Source: Mesorhizobium sp. B2-3-12 (GTDB lineage: Bacteria; Pseudomonadota; Alphaproteobacteria; Rhizobiales; Rhizobiaceae). Taken from it: DNA of 64,000 bases. This document shows, piece by piece, positions 18,567 to 26,326 of the stretch. Within the stretch, counting starts at the first letter, position 1, and each line of letters starts with the position of its first letter. Both the position numbers and the translations under genes were made by a program. A model generated the notes under the pieces. That model made no database searches and had not been told where the DNA came from. It worked only from the letters and a program-made list of their open reading frames with translations. The stretch spans positions 62,001 to 126,000 of the forward strand of contig NZ_VFVR01000007.1 of assembly GCF_006442205.1 (NCBI RefSeq). Reading direction: 5' to 3'.

Positions 18567-18586
18567 TTTGACAGCCGTGCAAATCG
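18567..18586 (+). repeat. parS-like repeat copy 2, between repA and repB
   Basis: Exact second copy of the 20-base string found at 17141-17160. The repA-repB gap is a usual place for parS in repABC plasmids. The flanks differ, so the 20-base core is what is conserved. Confidence 0.6.
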
Positions 18587-18636
18587 GCGTTTTTTCGATG
18601 TTCGTCAGGGCCTTAGGTTGGATGGAGCGCTGAAAA

Positions 18637-19617
18637 ATGGCTAGGAAAGGCTTGCTGACGAGCATAATAAGCCCGGACGCGGCGGTAGCCGACGCCGCCG
18701 CGCGGTCTCAGTACGCCCGGCGCGGAGCATCGCGAACGATGATGTTGTCGCTGGATGAGATGTCGCAGAACTCTGCCAGGCTTTTGGAAGGGGAAGCGGT
18801 CGTCGCCTTGGACCCGGGCCTCGTCAATGCTTCGCCGACAGCGGACAGGATGGAACTGGATGACCAGGACTATCGCGATCTGGTGGCCGCGATGCGGGCA
18901 AATGGCCAGGCGTCACCAATACTGGTCCGGCCGCATCCAACCGAGCATGGCCGGTATATGGTCGTCTTTGGCCGGCGACGGCTAAAGGCCGCGGCCGAGA
19001 TCGGTGTACCAGTGCGCGCGGTGATCAAGCCTATGGCGGACGAGGCCGCTGTGGTCGCACAAGGTCAGGAAAACTCGGCCAGAGCGGACCTTTCGTTCAT
19101 CGAACGCGCATTGTTTGCCCGGCAAGTGCTGGACCTTGGCCACTCGAAGGAGACTGCGAAGGCCGCATTGACGGTCGATGATTCTGTGCTTTCCAGGATG
19201 CTTTCCGTCGTTGATGTCATTCCCGCGGTGGTGATCCGCACTTTGGGACCCGCAAAAGGTGTCGGTCGTGACCGATGGGAGGAACTCAAGAAGGCGGTTC
19301 TGGCGCCAAAGAATGCGGCCGCCGCTGTGGACCTGGTCGAGAGTGCAGAGATACGACAGGTGGATGAGGCCGAACGGTTCAATTTCGTCTTGGCCGCGCT
19401 TCTTCACCGGTCCAGGAAGAAGTTGGCGCCGTCCACCACGACATCATGGTCATCATCCGATCAGGCCGTTCTTGCCAAGGTTGGCGTGAAGGGCAGAGCG
19501 GTCAGCATCTCCCTGTCGTCGAAGAATCAACCGGGGTTTGGAGTGTGGCTCTCGGAGAACCTTGAGGATCTCTACCAAGCCTTCAAGAAGACACAGAAGG
19601 TTCAAACAGGAGACTAA
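18637..19617 (+). CDS. repB: RepB, plasmid partition protein (ParB type)
   Basis: ParB-like centromere-binding protein of 326 residues. It starts MARKGLLTSI and carries ASPILVRPHP and VFGRRRLKAAAEIG, the ParB nuclease-like core with box II (GQENSARADLSFIERALFA), then a helix-turn-helix region around SKETAKAALTVDDSVLSRML. It follows repA in the same direction and presumably binds the 20-base repeats. All features match the RepB family of repABC replicons. Confidence 0.95.
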   Translation: MARKGLLTSIISPDAAVADAAARSQYARRGASRTMMLSLDEMSQNSARLLEGEAVVALDPGLVNASPTADRMELDDQDYRDLVAAMRANGQASPILVRPHPTEHGRYMVVFGRRRLKAAAEIGVPVRAVIKPMADEAAVVAQGQENSARADLSFIERALFARQVLDLGHSKETAKAALTVDDSVLSRMLSVVDVIPAVVIRTLGPAKGVGRDRWEELKKAVLAPKNAAAAVDLVESAEIRQVDEAERFNFVLAALLHRSRKKLAPSTTTSWSSSDQAVLAKVGVKGRAVSISLSSKNQPGFGVWLSENLEDLYQAFKKTQKVQTGD

Positions 19618-19624
19618 ACCGCAA

Positions 19625-19678
19625 AAGAAAAAGGCCCCCGAACGTCACCGTCACGGAAGCCCTTCTCAAGTCTGTAGC
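19625..19678 (-). ncRNA. Counter-transcribed RNA (ctRNA) controlling repC
   Basis: In the 154-base repB-repC gap the minus strand has a promoter with TTGACA (19713-19708), a 17-base spacer and GATTCT (19690-19685). The transcript would start near 19678 and end at a hairpin whose arms GGCTTCCG and CGGGGGCC pair with two G-U pairs, followed by a T-rich tail (TTTTTCTTTT). Length about 54 bases, near that of known repABC ctRNAs. Such RNAs bind the repC leader and lower RepC synthesis, setting copy number and incompatibility. Ends are estimated. Confidence 0.82.
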
Positions 19679-19771
19679 AAGCTGAGAATCGCAAATCCGC
19701 GAATCACTGTCAAGTGCTTTGGACGTCGTTTGGCGAGCAGATTTCTTTTGCCTAGCGTTAGGTGAAGGAAG

Positions 19772-21112
19772 ATGGGGACGCATATCGCAACGACGCCCTT
19801 TGGGCGGCGGTCAATGTCGCTTGACATAATTGCAAGTCAGGCCAGGGCTGGAAAGATCGATTCCGATGCCACGGTTTCCAAGTGGCAGGCCTTCGGGAAT
19901 ATCAGGGAAGCCAAGGAAGCGCTCGGCGCTACCGACCGCGCATTGGCGATCCTTAACGCCTTGCTGACGTTTCACCGTGATGACGAACTTTCGGGCGAGG
20001 GCGGTCTCGTCGTCTTCCCGTCGAATGAGCAGCTTATCCGCCGTGCCAACGGCATGTCGCCGGCGACGCTCAGGCGCCACCTGTCTGTTCTGGTCACGTG
20101 TGGCCTGGTGATCCGGCGCGACAGCCCGAATGGCAAACGCTTTGCCCGTAAAGGCCAGGGAGGTCAGGTTGAGCAGGCCTATGGTTTCGACCTGTCGCCG
20201 ATCGTGGCGCGCGCTGGCGAGTTCAAGGAATTGGCAGCCGCGGTCCAGCACGAGCGGAAGGCCTATAAGCTGGTCAAGGAGCGCCTTACGATCTGCCGGC
20301 GCGATATCGTCAAGATTATCGATGCAGGGCTCAATGAAGATGTGCCGGCCGATTGGGGACGGTTCCTGAGGCGGTACGAGACAATCATCGCGAAGCTACC
20401 GCGTACGGCATCGCGGCAGGTGCTCGAGACGATTGCCGACGAGTTGGAGGATCTTTGGACGCAGGTCCATCAACTGCTGGAAACGTTCGTGAAATCACAA
20501 AATATGAGCGCCAATGAGTCCCATTTTGAGCGCCACATACAGAATTCAAACCCACACTCTAATTCTACCGATGAATCTGAAAACCGCTCTGGAAAAGAGA
20601 ACGAAGCGAGCGCCACGGCTGCGAAATACGATAATGTGCGCAGTTTGCCCAAACGCGATCTGCCCCTAGGGATGGTCCTGGATGCCTGCCCCGAAATCCT
20701 GACCATGGTACGTGGGGGGCAAATTCGAACATGGCGGGACTTTGTGGCCGCGGCCGAGCTTGCCCGGCCCCATATGGGGATCAGTCCGAGCGCTTGGCAG
20801 GAAGCCGTCGAAGCCATGGGTCCGGAACAAGCGGCAGCAACGGTTGCAGGGATCCTCCAGCGGAGCAATCATATCAACAGTTTGGGGGGCTATCTCAGGA
20901 ACCTGACGGAAAGGGCTCGTGGCGGACAGTTTTCTGTATGGCCTATGATCATGGCACTGCTCCGGGCCAGGCTTGACGAAAAGGCAGGGAAGTCCCCGGC
21001 AGAACCGTCCTGGACGGAGGCGGACGTCGGCAACGATCTAGTTGATCGCCCCAGACACACCGAAATCAGCGAGGCTCTGCGGCTCAGCATGAAAAACAGG
21101 GGCTGGGAGTGA
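19772..21112 (+). CDS. repC: RepC, replication initiator
   Basis: Initiator of 446 residues that opens the origin of repABC replicons. It starts MGTHIATTPFGRR, as RepC proteins do, and the N-terminal winged-helix part reads FPSNEQLIRRANGMSPATLRRHL. A variable, more AT-rich stretch (about 20500-20600) separates it from the C-terminal domain that begins near PLGMVLDACPEI. In studied plasmids the origin lies inside repC, and this AT-rich stretch is the candidate here. Expression is predicted to be limited by RepA/RepB and by the ctRNA upstream. Confidence 0.95.
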   Translation: MGTHIATTPFGRRSMSLDIIASQARAGKIDSDATVSKWQAFGNIREAKEALGATDRALAILNALLTFHRDDELSGEGGLVVFPSNEQLIRRANGMSPATLRRHLSVLVTCGLVIRRDSPNGKRFARKGQGGQVEQAYGFDLSPIVARAGEFKELAAAVQHERKAYKLVKERLTICRRDIVKIIDAGLNEDVPADWGRFLRRYETIIAKLPRTASRQVLETIADELEDLWTQVHQLLETFVKSQNMSANESHFERHIQNSNPHSNSTDESENRSGKENEASATAAKYDNVRSLPKRDLPLGMVLDACPEILTMVRGGQIRTWRDFVAAAELARPHMGISPSAWQEAVEAMGPEQAAATVAGILQRSNHINSLGGYLRNLTERARGGQFSVWPMIMALLRARLDEKAGKSPAEPSWTEADVGNDLVDRPRHTEISEALRLSMKNRGWE

Positions 21113-21144
21113 CGGGCGCTGGATACCATGCGGCGCCCGGTTTT
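21113..21144 (+). terminator. Rho-independent terminator after repC
   Basis: The arms CGGGCGC and GCGCCCG pair perfectly around a 13-base loop and are followed by GTTTT. It begins directly after the repC stop and would end the repABC transcript. Confidence 0.65.
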
Positions 21145-21374
21145 CAGCCGCCTATCGGGGCAGGGGAGGGGGCTGATAACGCATTCCGTAAGGGCCAACT
21201 GCGATTCCCTTGACAGTGGGAGCCAAGGAGCCTCTTTGTTCGAGGTCTCATATGAGATCAGTCGGGCCAGCCCTAGCAAGTGTCGCTGACGTGCTCGGCT
21301 TGCCAGTAACGGCGCGCGTCGCCTCGAACCGAATAGCTGATCACGGAGCAGGGAGGGGGCCGTTTGGCTCTACA

Positions 21375-21940
21375 GCCCGTTCGCCTCGTGAGATTGACGC
21401 GAAAGCGGTCGCGATGGCGTTGGTATTCCGCGTCATCTCGGCGGAGGCGTGGCCAAGCCGGCCCGCGCAAAAGGTCGAAGCCGATGATTTCGGATCGGCG
21501 CAAGCCGCCTGCGAAATCCAAAAGCAACATGACGCGTCGCGCAGACCGCGCAGGTGCCGCGGTCAAGCGTTTCCCGCATGGCGAGTCGAACGACGCGCAG
21601 GATGGGTTCCTTAATGGGGAGTGGAGGCGCGTTTGTTATTAATGCCGGCGAGCACGGTGGAGATATGCCGTGCCCTTCCGGTCGACCGCGTTGCGTATAG
21701 TGCCAAGTCAGCGACGACAGGCAGCCCTCGATTGTCGACACCGACTTGTGTCGCTTGCCGATCCAGAGGTCTGGACCGTGATGTAGAGGCCGACGATCTG
21801 TGGGTCTGGCCGCTGCGGATCTGACGCCGGCACCGGGCTCAAAAAATGCTTCCAGTTGGAGCATAGGCGCGACGGGTGTTTGCCGAACTCGCTGCCCCGG
21901 CATAAGCGCGCACATGGTCAGCTCGATTTGCGTGCATGCT
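21375..21940 (-). pseudogene. Decayed, internally deleted copy of the tyrosine recombinase gene
   Basis: The segment resembles the intact integrase at 23002-24399 in the same orientation. Readable pieces in shifting frames include VSTIEGCLSSLTW (intact: VSTIERRLSSLTW), LLLDFAGGLRRSEIIGFD and YQRHRDRFRVNL. Bases matching 23095-23480 of the intact gene are missing, about 390 bases including the HxxR catalytic region, and several frameshifts are present. No active enzyme can be made. It shows that the integrase segment was duplicated, or that two related elements landed here. Confidence 0.78.
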
Positions 21941-22040
21941 AGGACGGTGGCAGCAGCTTGAATGGTTCGGTCCTGGGCTTGAAAGGTGCCGAGAACTGCC
22001 ATACCTTTTGCACAGGAAATATGACTCTCAATATGGTAGG

Positions 22041-22439
22041 ATGAATTCTGTGGCCCATGCACTCAAGATCCCCGAGCAGAATGGACCTCTCATCTTGTCC
22101 TATATGGACCGGAACGGGAAGATTGCGATCGAGCAGGTCGCGGACGGTTTTGGCATGTCCAAGGGCCAGTTGGCCCAGACCGCCGGTCTTGCTCGCGAGA
22201 CCCTTTATCGCTCAGAGCGCAGCGCCGCGGTCAAGACACAGGGGCGTCTGCGGGAAATGCTTGAGATCATCAGTCGTGTGACGGATTGGGCGGGCGGCAA
22301 GGAGCAGGCGATGGCTTGGTATCGAGCTCAGCCGCTTCCAGCATTTGGCGGACGCACTGCTGAAGCGCTGGTGAAGGAAGGCAAGGCCGCTGCGGTCCGT
22401 GATTATCTCGATCACATGGCCGTCGGTGGTTTCGCTTGA
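22041..22439 (+). CDS. Xre/MbcA/ParS-type antitoxin (DUF2384)
   Basis: Antitoxin of 132 residues. The N-terminal part holds a helix-turn-helix (VADGFGMSKGQLAQTAGL), and the C-terminal MbcA/ParS/Xre domain reads AMAWYRAQPLPAFGGRTAEALV and ends with the conserved DYLDHMAVGGFA. The open frame extends to 21936, but ATG 22041 starts the family-like region. The stop overlaps the toxin start (TTGA), the classic layout. It should neutralise the RES toxin and repress the pair. Confidence 0.88.
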   Translation: MNSVAHALKIPEQNGPLILSYMDRNGKIAIEQVADGFGMSKGQLAQTAGLARETLYRSERSAAVKTQGRLREMLEIISRVTDWAGGKEQAMAWYRAQPLPAFGGRTAEALVKEGKAAAVRDYLDHMAVGGFA

Positions 22440-22954
22440 GGTTCGTTGGAACCTGCTACCGGGCACACGATCCACGTTGGGCATTCAAGCCGACTTCCGG
22501 CGAAGGGGCGGCGATCAGAGGTGCGCGATTTAATCCCAAAGGCGTGCCGGCGCTATATTTGGCGCTGACCATCATGACAGCGGTCAAGGAAGCCAACCAA
22601 GGGTTCGCGCACCGGATCGATCCTTGCGTGCTGTGTTCCTATGAGATCGACTGCGATGACATCGTGGATCTGACAACGGACGAGGCAAGGGGAGAATTTT
22701 CTATCGCGCTCGAGGACATGGCCTGCGCCTGGGCGACGGCGCTCAGCGACGGAGAGCGCCCGGCGTCCTGGTCCGTCTACGACCGGCTGCGGCCTCGCAG
22801 TATTGCCGGCATTGTGGTCCCCAGTTTCGCGCCGAGCGCCGAGATGGAGGATCGTAACCTGGTGCTTTGGGACTGGGGTCCGGATCTGCCGCACAAGGTA
22901 ACCGTATTCGACCCAAGCGGCCGGTTGCCGAAGGACCAGCTCTCCTGGCGATGA
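22436..22954 (+). CDS. RES-domain toxin (NAD-degrading family)
   Basis: Toxin of 172 residues whose family depletes NAD+. The RES features are visible: Arg in CYRAHDPRWAF, the GARFNPKGVPALYLA segment with Glu in AVKEANQG, and Ser in SWSVYDRL. TTG 22436 overlaps the antitoxin stop by four bases, so translation is coupled and antitoxin is made first. As part of the replicon backbone it probably stabilises the plasmid by killing cells that lose it. Confidence 0.87.
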   Translation: MRFVGTCYRAHDPRWAFKPTSGEGAAIRGARFNPKGVPALYLALTIMTAVKEANQGFAHRIDPCVLCSYEIDCDDIVDLTTDEARGEFSIALEDMACAWATALSDGERPASWSVYDRLRPRSIAGIVVPSFAPSAEMEDRNLVLWDWGPDLPHKVTVFDPSGRLPKDQLSWR

Positions 22955-23001
22955 TGCACGTCTCGGCATCCGAAGGGCAGGGGAGGGGCCTTCTCCCGCG
23001 C

Positions 23002-24399
23002 CTAAAGCCCGGAGGCTTTTGTGAGATTGACGCGGAAACGATCGCGTCTGCGCTGATATTTGCGGGTCATTTCAGCCGAGGCATGGCCGAGCTGCTTCTG
23101 CACATAGCGTTCGTCGACCTCGGCCGAGGAGGCGAGGCCGGCGCGCAGCGAATGCCCGGCAAATTTTTGACCGCGTTCGCCTTCGGGCAAATCTCCACGC
23201 ACGCCGGCCGCCAGCGCGGTGCGTTTGACCAGGCGGGCGACCTCCTGGTCGTTGAGCCGGTCGGCTCCGACTTTTTTGCCTTGCCCTGCCACCCGACGAA
23301 AAAGCGGGCCGTGGGCAATGCGCGCAAGTTTCAGCCAGGTCTGCAGGGCAACAACCGGACAGGTAGCGTCGGAGGAACCACGACCGATTTCGACCTCACG
23401 CCAGCCGGTCTTGCCCCGCAAGGTGACCAGAACGCCCTTGTCGGGAAAAAATTCGATCCAGCCCGAAGAATCCTCGGTCTGGTCCCGGCCGCAGTCGAGG
23501 CCGACGACTTCGGAGCGACGCAGGCCGCCGGCGAAGCCGAGCAGCAGCATTGCCCGGTCACGCAAGCCGCGTAGCGTGCTGCGGTCGAGCGTTTCCAGCA
23601 TGGCGATCAGATCCTCGGGCAACACCGCCTCCTTCTGGCGGGGCGGGGCTGCGTGCTTGTTGCGAATGCCGGCCATGACGGTGGCGATGTTGCGGTCCTT
23701 TCTGTCCAGCGGCTGGCCACGCTGAGAAAAATTCCAGGTCAGCGAAGAGAGACGTCGCTCGATTGTCGAGACCGCGTTCGGCTTCTTGTCGCCCGCTACG
23801 TTGCCGGACGCGCAGGCCGTGATGTAGAGGCCGACGACCTGCGGATCGGGCGGCGACACATCGAGATGCTGGCGGCGCGCCCAGGCGCAAAAATGCTTCC
23901 AGTCGGACGCGTAGGCGCGGCGCGTATTGGCCGAGCTCGCCGCCTCGACGTAATCGCGCGCCCGATCGGCCAGTGCGTCGAGATGCGCCGGCAGGCGCTC
24001 GGTCGAGACGACCGGAAGGGGAGGGGGTGAGGAGTGGTCGGCATCGCCGGCGGAAAGCCAACGATTTGGCTGTCCGAACTCCGAACGGTGAGCGTCCGGT
24101 TCCTCTTCAGGCGGATAGGAAGGTCCGGTGGACCTTTCGAAGGATGACGAACGCCCGAAGGGCTGGGAGCCATAGCGGAGAGCTTCGGCTTCCGCCGGCT
24201 CTTGCGGCGCGCGGCCCATCTCCAGGACGACGTCGATGATGTCGGGCAGGTCATCGGCCAACGTGGCGTCGGCCTCGGCCGAGCCTGCAGCCGCGTTCTG
24301 GTTAACACGTTCCCGATCGACAGGGGGCGCCGTTTCCTGCGGTCGAGCGGAGCCGCGCTGACTACGGTGTTCGAGGTTTTGATCGATGTGAGAGGCCAT
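23002..24399 (-). CDS. Tyrosine recombinase / integrase
   Basis: Site-specific recombinase of 465 residues. A long charged N-terminal region of about 140 residues precedes a SAM-like core-binding domain (ADRARDYVEAASSANTRRAY, then SDWKHFCAWARR). The catalytic domain has the first Arg in GFAGGLRRSEVVGLD, the HSLRAGLASSA box (HxxR), the LGHASAEM box and a terminal Tyr in TRKYQRRRDRF. All catalytic residues appear present. It may resolve plasmid dimers or move an element. A palindrome covers its upstream region, shared with the divergent DUF1403 gene. Confidence 0.9.
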   Translation of the reverse strand: MASHIDQNLEHRSQRGSARPQETAPPVDRERVNQNAAAGSAEADATLADDLPDIIDVVLEMGRAPQEPAEAEALRYGSQPFGRSSSFERSTGPSYPPEEEPDAHRSEFGQPNRWLSAGDADHSSPPPLPVVSTERLPAHLDALADRARDYVEAASSANTRRAYASDWKHFCAWARRQHLDVSPPDPQVVGLYITACASGNVAGDKKPNAVSTIERRLSSLTWNFSQRGQPLDRKDRNIATVMAGIRNKHAAPPRQKEAVLPEDLIAMLETLDRSTLRGLRDRAMLLLGFAGGLRRSEVVGLDCGRDQTEDSSGWIEFFPDKGVLVTLRGKTGWREVEIGRGSSDATCPVVALQTWLKLARIAHGPLFRRVAGQGKKVGADRLNDQEVARLVKRTALAAGVRGDLPEGERGQKFAGHSLRAGLASSAEVDERYVQKQLGHASAEMTRKYQRRRDRFRVNLTKASGL

Positions 24400-24420
24400 T
24401 TCTTATATGAAGAGCAAAAT

Positions 24421-24445
24421 GAATGATAATGCAACATTATCATTC
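24421..24445. promoter_or_regulatory. Perfect 11-base inverted repeat, putative operator
   Basis: GAATGATAATG and CATTATCATTC pair perfectly around CAA. It lies 22 bases upstream of the integrase start and about 80 bases before the DUF1403 start, in the divergent promoter. It contains TGATAAT and ATTATCA half-sites as in Fur boxes but with a wider spacing, so the regulator is not known. Confidence 0.65.
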
Positions 24446-24524
24446 GTTTTATGCGTCCGACAGGCTGTGCGTTTTGGTGCGAAATCGATGGCGCAAAGCG
24501 CACGGCCGCTTTATCCTCGGAAAC

Positions 24525-25478
24525 ATGATTCGCCTCGATCCCGCGACCGCCAACTCCGTTGCGCCGCCCACGGTTCCGGCCTGGGCGCTTGCCGCCGGTG
24601 GTGGGCCGAGCGACGCCGACGCCGCCTTCCGGGCTGGCGCCGCCCTGGGCGCGCTCGACACCCTCGCCGGCGCGCAACCTGCCTGGGCCGGAGCCTGGCG
24701 CCAGCGGCGGGCGCTCAATTGCGCTGTCGCCAGCATGCGGCTCGCCGGCCGCTCAGAGGACGCAGCCGCGCTGCGCGATGCCTGGCATCTTCGCCCGGCC
24801 GGCGCCGATCCCGGCCCCGCCGGCGCCATTTTGGGCGCCTGGCGGCAGTTGGCCGCGCAGCCGCCCATCGCCAACGCCGACAGGCTTGAAAAGATCGTCG
24901 GCCAGCTTGGCCTTCACTGGGACGGCGCGGCGCTCGCTGACCTCTGCACGGAGATCGAGAAGCTGGCCGAATCCCAGCGGCCGGCACCATTCGCCGCCGC
25001 GGCGATTGCCGCGCGCGTCGTCGCCATTCGGCCCGATGCCGAGCTTTTGGCCTGGTGGCTCGCCGACCTGGTGCTGGCGCAAAGTTTTCGGTGGCCGCGG
25101 CCGCTGCCGCTGCTCATGAGCCAGGTTTTTTCGCCGACCTTCCGCGCTGAAGGTGGAGGCAAAAGAATCCGGCCGGGCGAAAAGAATTTTGAGCGGGCGG
25201 TCTGCGGTGCGCTGGTTCAAGCGGCGGCGGTGGCTTGCCGGCTGGCCGCCGAATTGTCGCGCCGTGCCGAAAAACTTCTCTCCGTCACGCCGAAACTGCG
25301 CGCGAAAGGCGCCGGCGACGTGATTTTTTTGCTGCTGAATGAAGATGCCGTTTCCGGATCGCTGGTGACAAAGAACCTGTCGCGCTTTGCGGCCCGGCGC
25401 CTGTTCGAACGGCTGCAACAGCTCGAAGCGGTGCGCGAGCTTTCGGGCCGCCCCAGCTTCCGGCTGTTTGGTCTCTAG
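24525..25478 (+). CDS. DUF1403 family protein
   Basis: A 317-residue alanine-rich helical protein (PAWALAAGGGPSDADAAFRA, ALGALDTL) of the DUF1403 family, which sits next to scpB-like genes on rhizobial replicons. ATG 24525 begins the family-like region; an earlier ATG at 24423 lies inside the palindrome. It is followed two bases later by scpB, so the two are one operon. No enzyme motif is visible. It may replace ScpA as partner of the ScpB-like protein, but this is speculation from the gene order. Confidence 0.75.
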   Translation: MIRLDPATANSVAPPTVPAWALAAGGGPSDADAAFRAGAALGALDTLAGAQPAWAGAWRQRRALNCAVASMRLAGRSEDAAALRDAWHLRPAGADPGPAGAILGAWRQLAAQPPIANADRLEKIVGQLGLHWDGAALADLCTEIEKLAESQRPAPFAAAAIAARVVAIRPDAELLAWWLADLVLAQSFRWPRPLPLLMSQVFSPTFRAEGGGKRIRPGEKNFERAVCGALVQAAAVACRLAAELSRRAEKLLSVTPKLRAKGAGDVIFLLLNEDAVSGSLVTKNLSRFAARRLFERLQQLEAVRELSGRPSFRLFGL

Positions 25479-25480
25479 CG

Positions 25481-26182
25481 ATGAGCGAAGCGTCCGCCCG
25501 CCGCAAGCCGAACGAACAGCCTGTGCTGCTCGATACGGAACTGGACCACCTCCCGGCGGAGCTGCGCTGGCGCGAGTGGATGGGCCGCGTCGAAGCGGTG
25601 ATCTTTGCGGCAAATGAACCGGTGACACGGAGTGTGCTGGCGCGGGTGGTGGGGAAGAATTGCAACATCGAGCTGATCATCGACGACATCCGCACCGAGC
25701 TCGCCGGCCGCCCTTACGAACTGGTCGCGGTCGCCGGCGGTTGGCAGCACCGGACCAAGAAAATTTTTGGCGACGCCATCCGCTCCGCCTTCGGCACGGC
25801 GGCGGGCGAGGGGGCAAAAGAACTGTCGCAGGCGGAGGCGCTCGTGCTGATGTGCATCGCCTATTTCCAGCCGATCACCCGCGGCGAGTTGTCGAGCTTC
25901 TTCGGCAAGGAGGTGTCGCGCGATCTGATCGGCGTGCTGAGGGGCCAGGGGCTCATCGCCTCGGGGCCGCGCAGCCCGCAGCCGGGCGCGCCCTACACCT
26001 ATGTGACGACGAAGACTTTTCTGTCGCAGTTCGGGCTCGACACGCTACGCCAGCTGCCGGATTTCGAGGCGCTCGAGGATGCCGGGCTGTTGTCGAAGGA
26101 AAAGCTGCTGGCCGGCGGCATTCCGGCCGGGTTGGCTACCGCGGAAGGCAGTGACGATGTCGTTGAGGATCAGATGTCGTGA
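25481..26182 (+). CDS. ScpB-like protein (SMC-Scp complex subunit)
   Basis: Protein of 233 residues with tandem winged-helix domains as in ScpB: EAVIFAANEPVTRSVLARVV, AGGWQHRTKKIF, and QAEALVLMCIAYFQPITRGEL. Chromosomal ScpB binds ScpA and SMC to condense DNA. Here no smc or scpA lies nearby, so it is either an orphan that uses chromosomal partners or works with DUF1403. Length is normal for the family. No terminator is obvious after it. Confidence 0.85.
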   Translation: MSEASARRKPNEQPVLLDTELDHLPAELRWREWMGRVEAVIFAANEPVTRSVLARVVGKNCNIELIIDDIRTELAGRPYELVAVAGGWQHRTKKIFGDAIRSAFGTAAGEGAKELSQAEALVLMCIAYFQPITRGELSSFFGKEVSRDLIGVLRGQGLIASGPRSPQPGAPYTYVTTKTFLSQFGLDTLRQLPDFEALEDAGLLSKEKLLAGGIPAGLATAEGSDDVVEDQMS

Positions 26183-26326
26183 GCGGCGGCGTTGTTGCGT
26201 TGCGACCATCAAGACACTCGATGACTCCGGGCTAGCACGACTGGTCCTGCGGCAGCCGGTGATCGGGATCGCTAATCACAGGAGCCCCATCGTTGAACTA
26301 GAGTACTGATTCAAGAAGTCGCTCCG

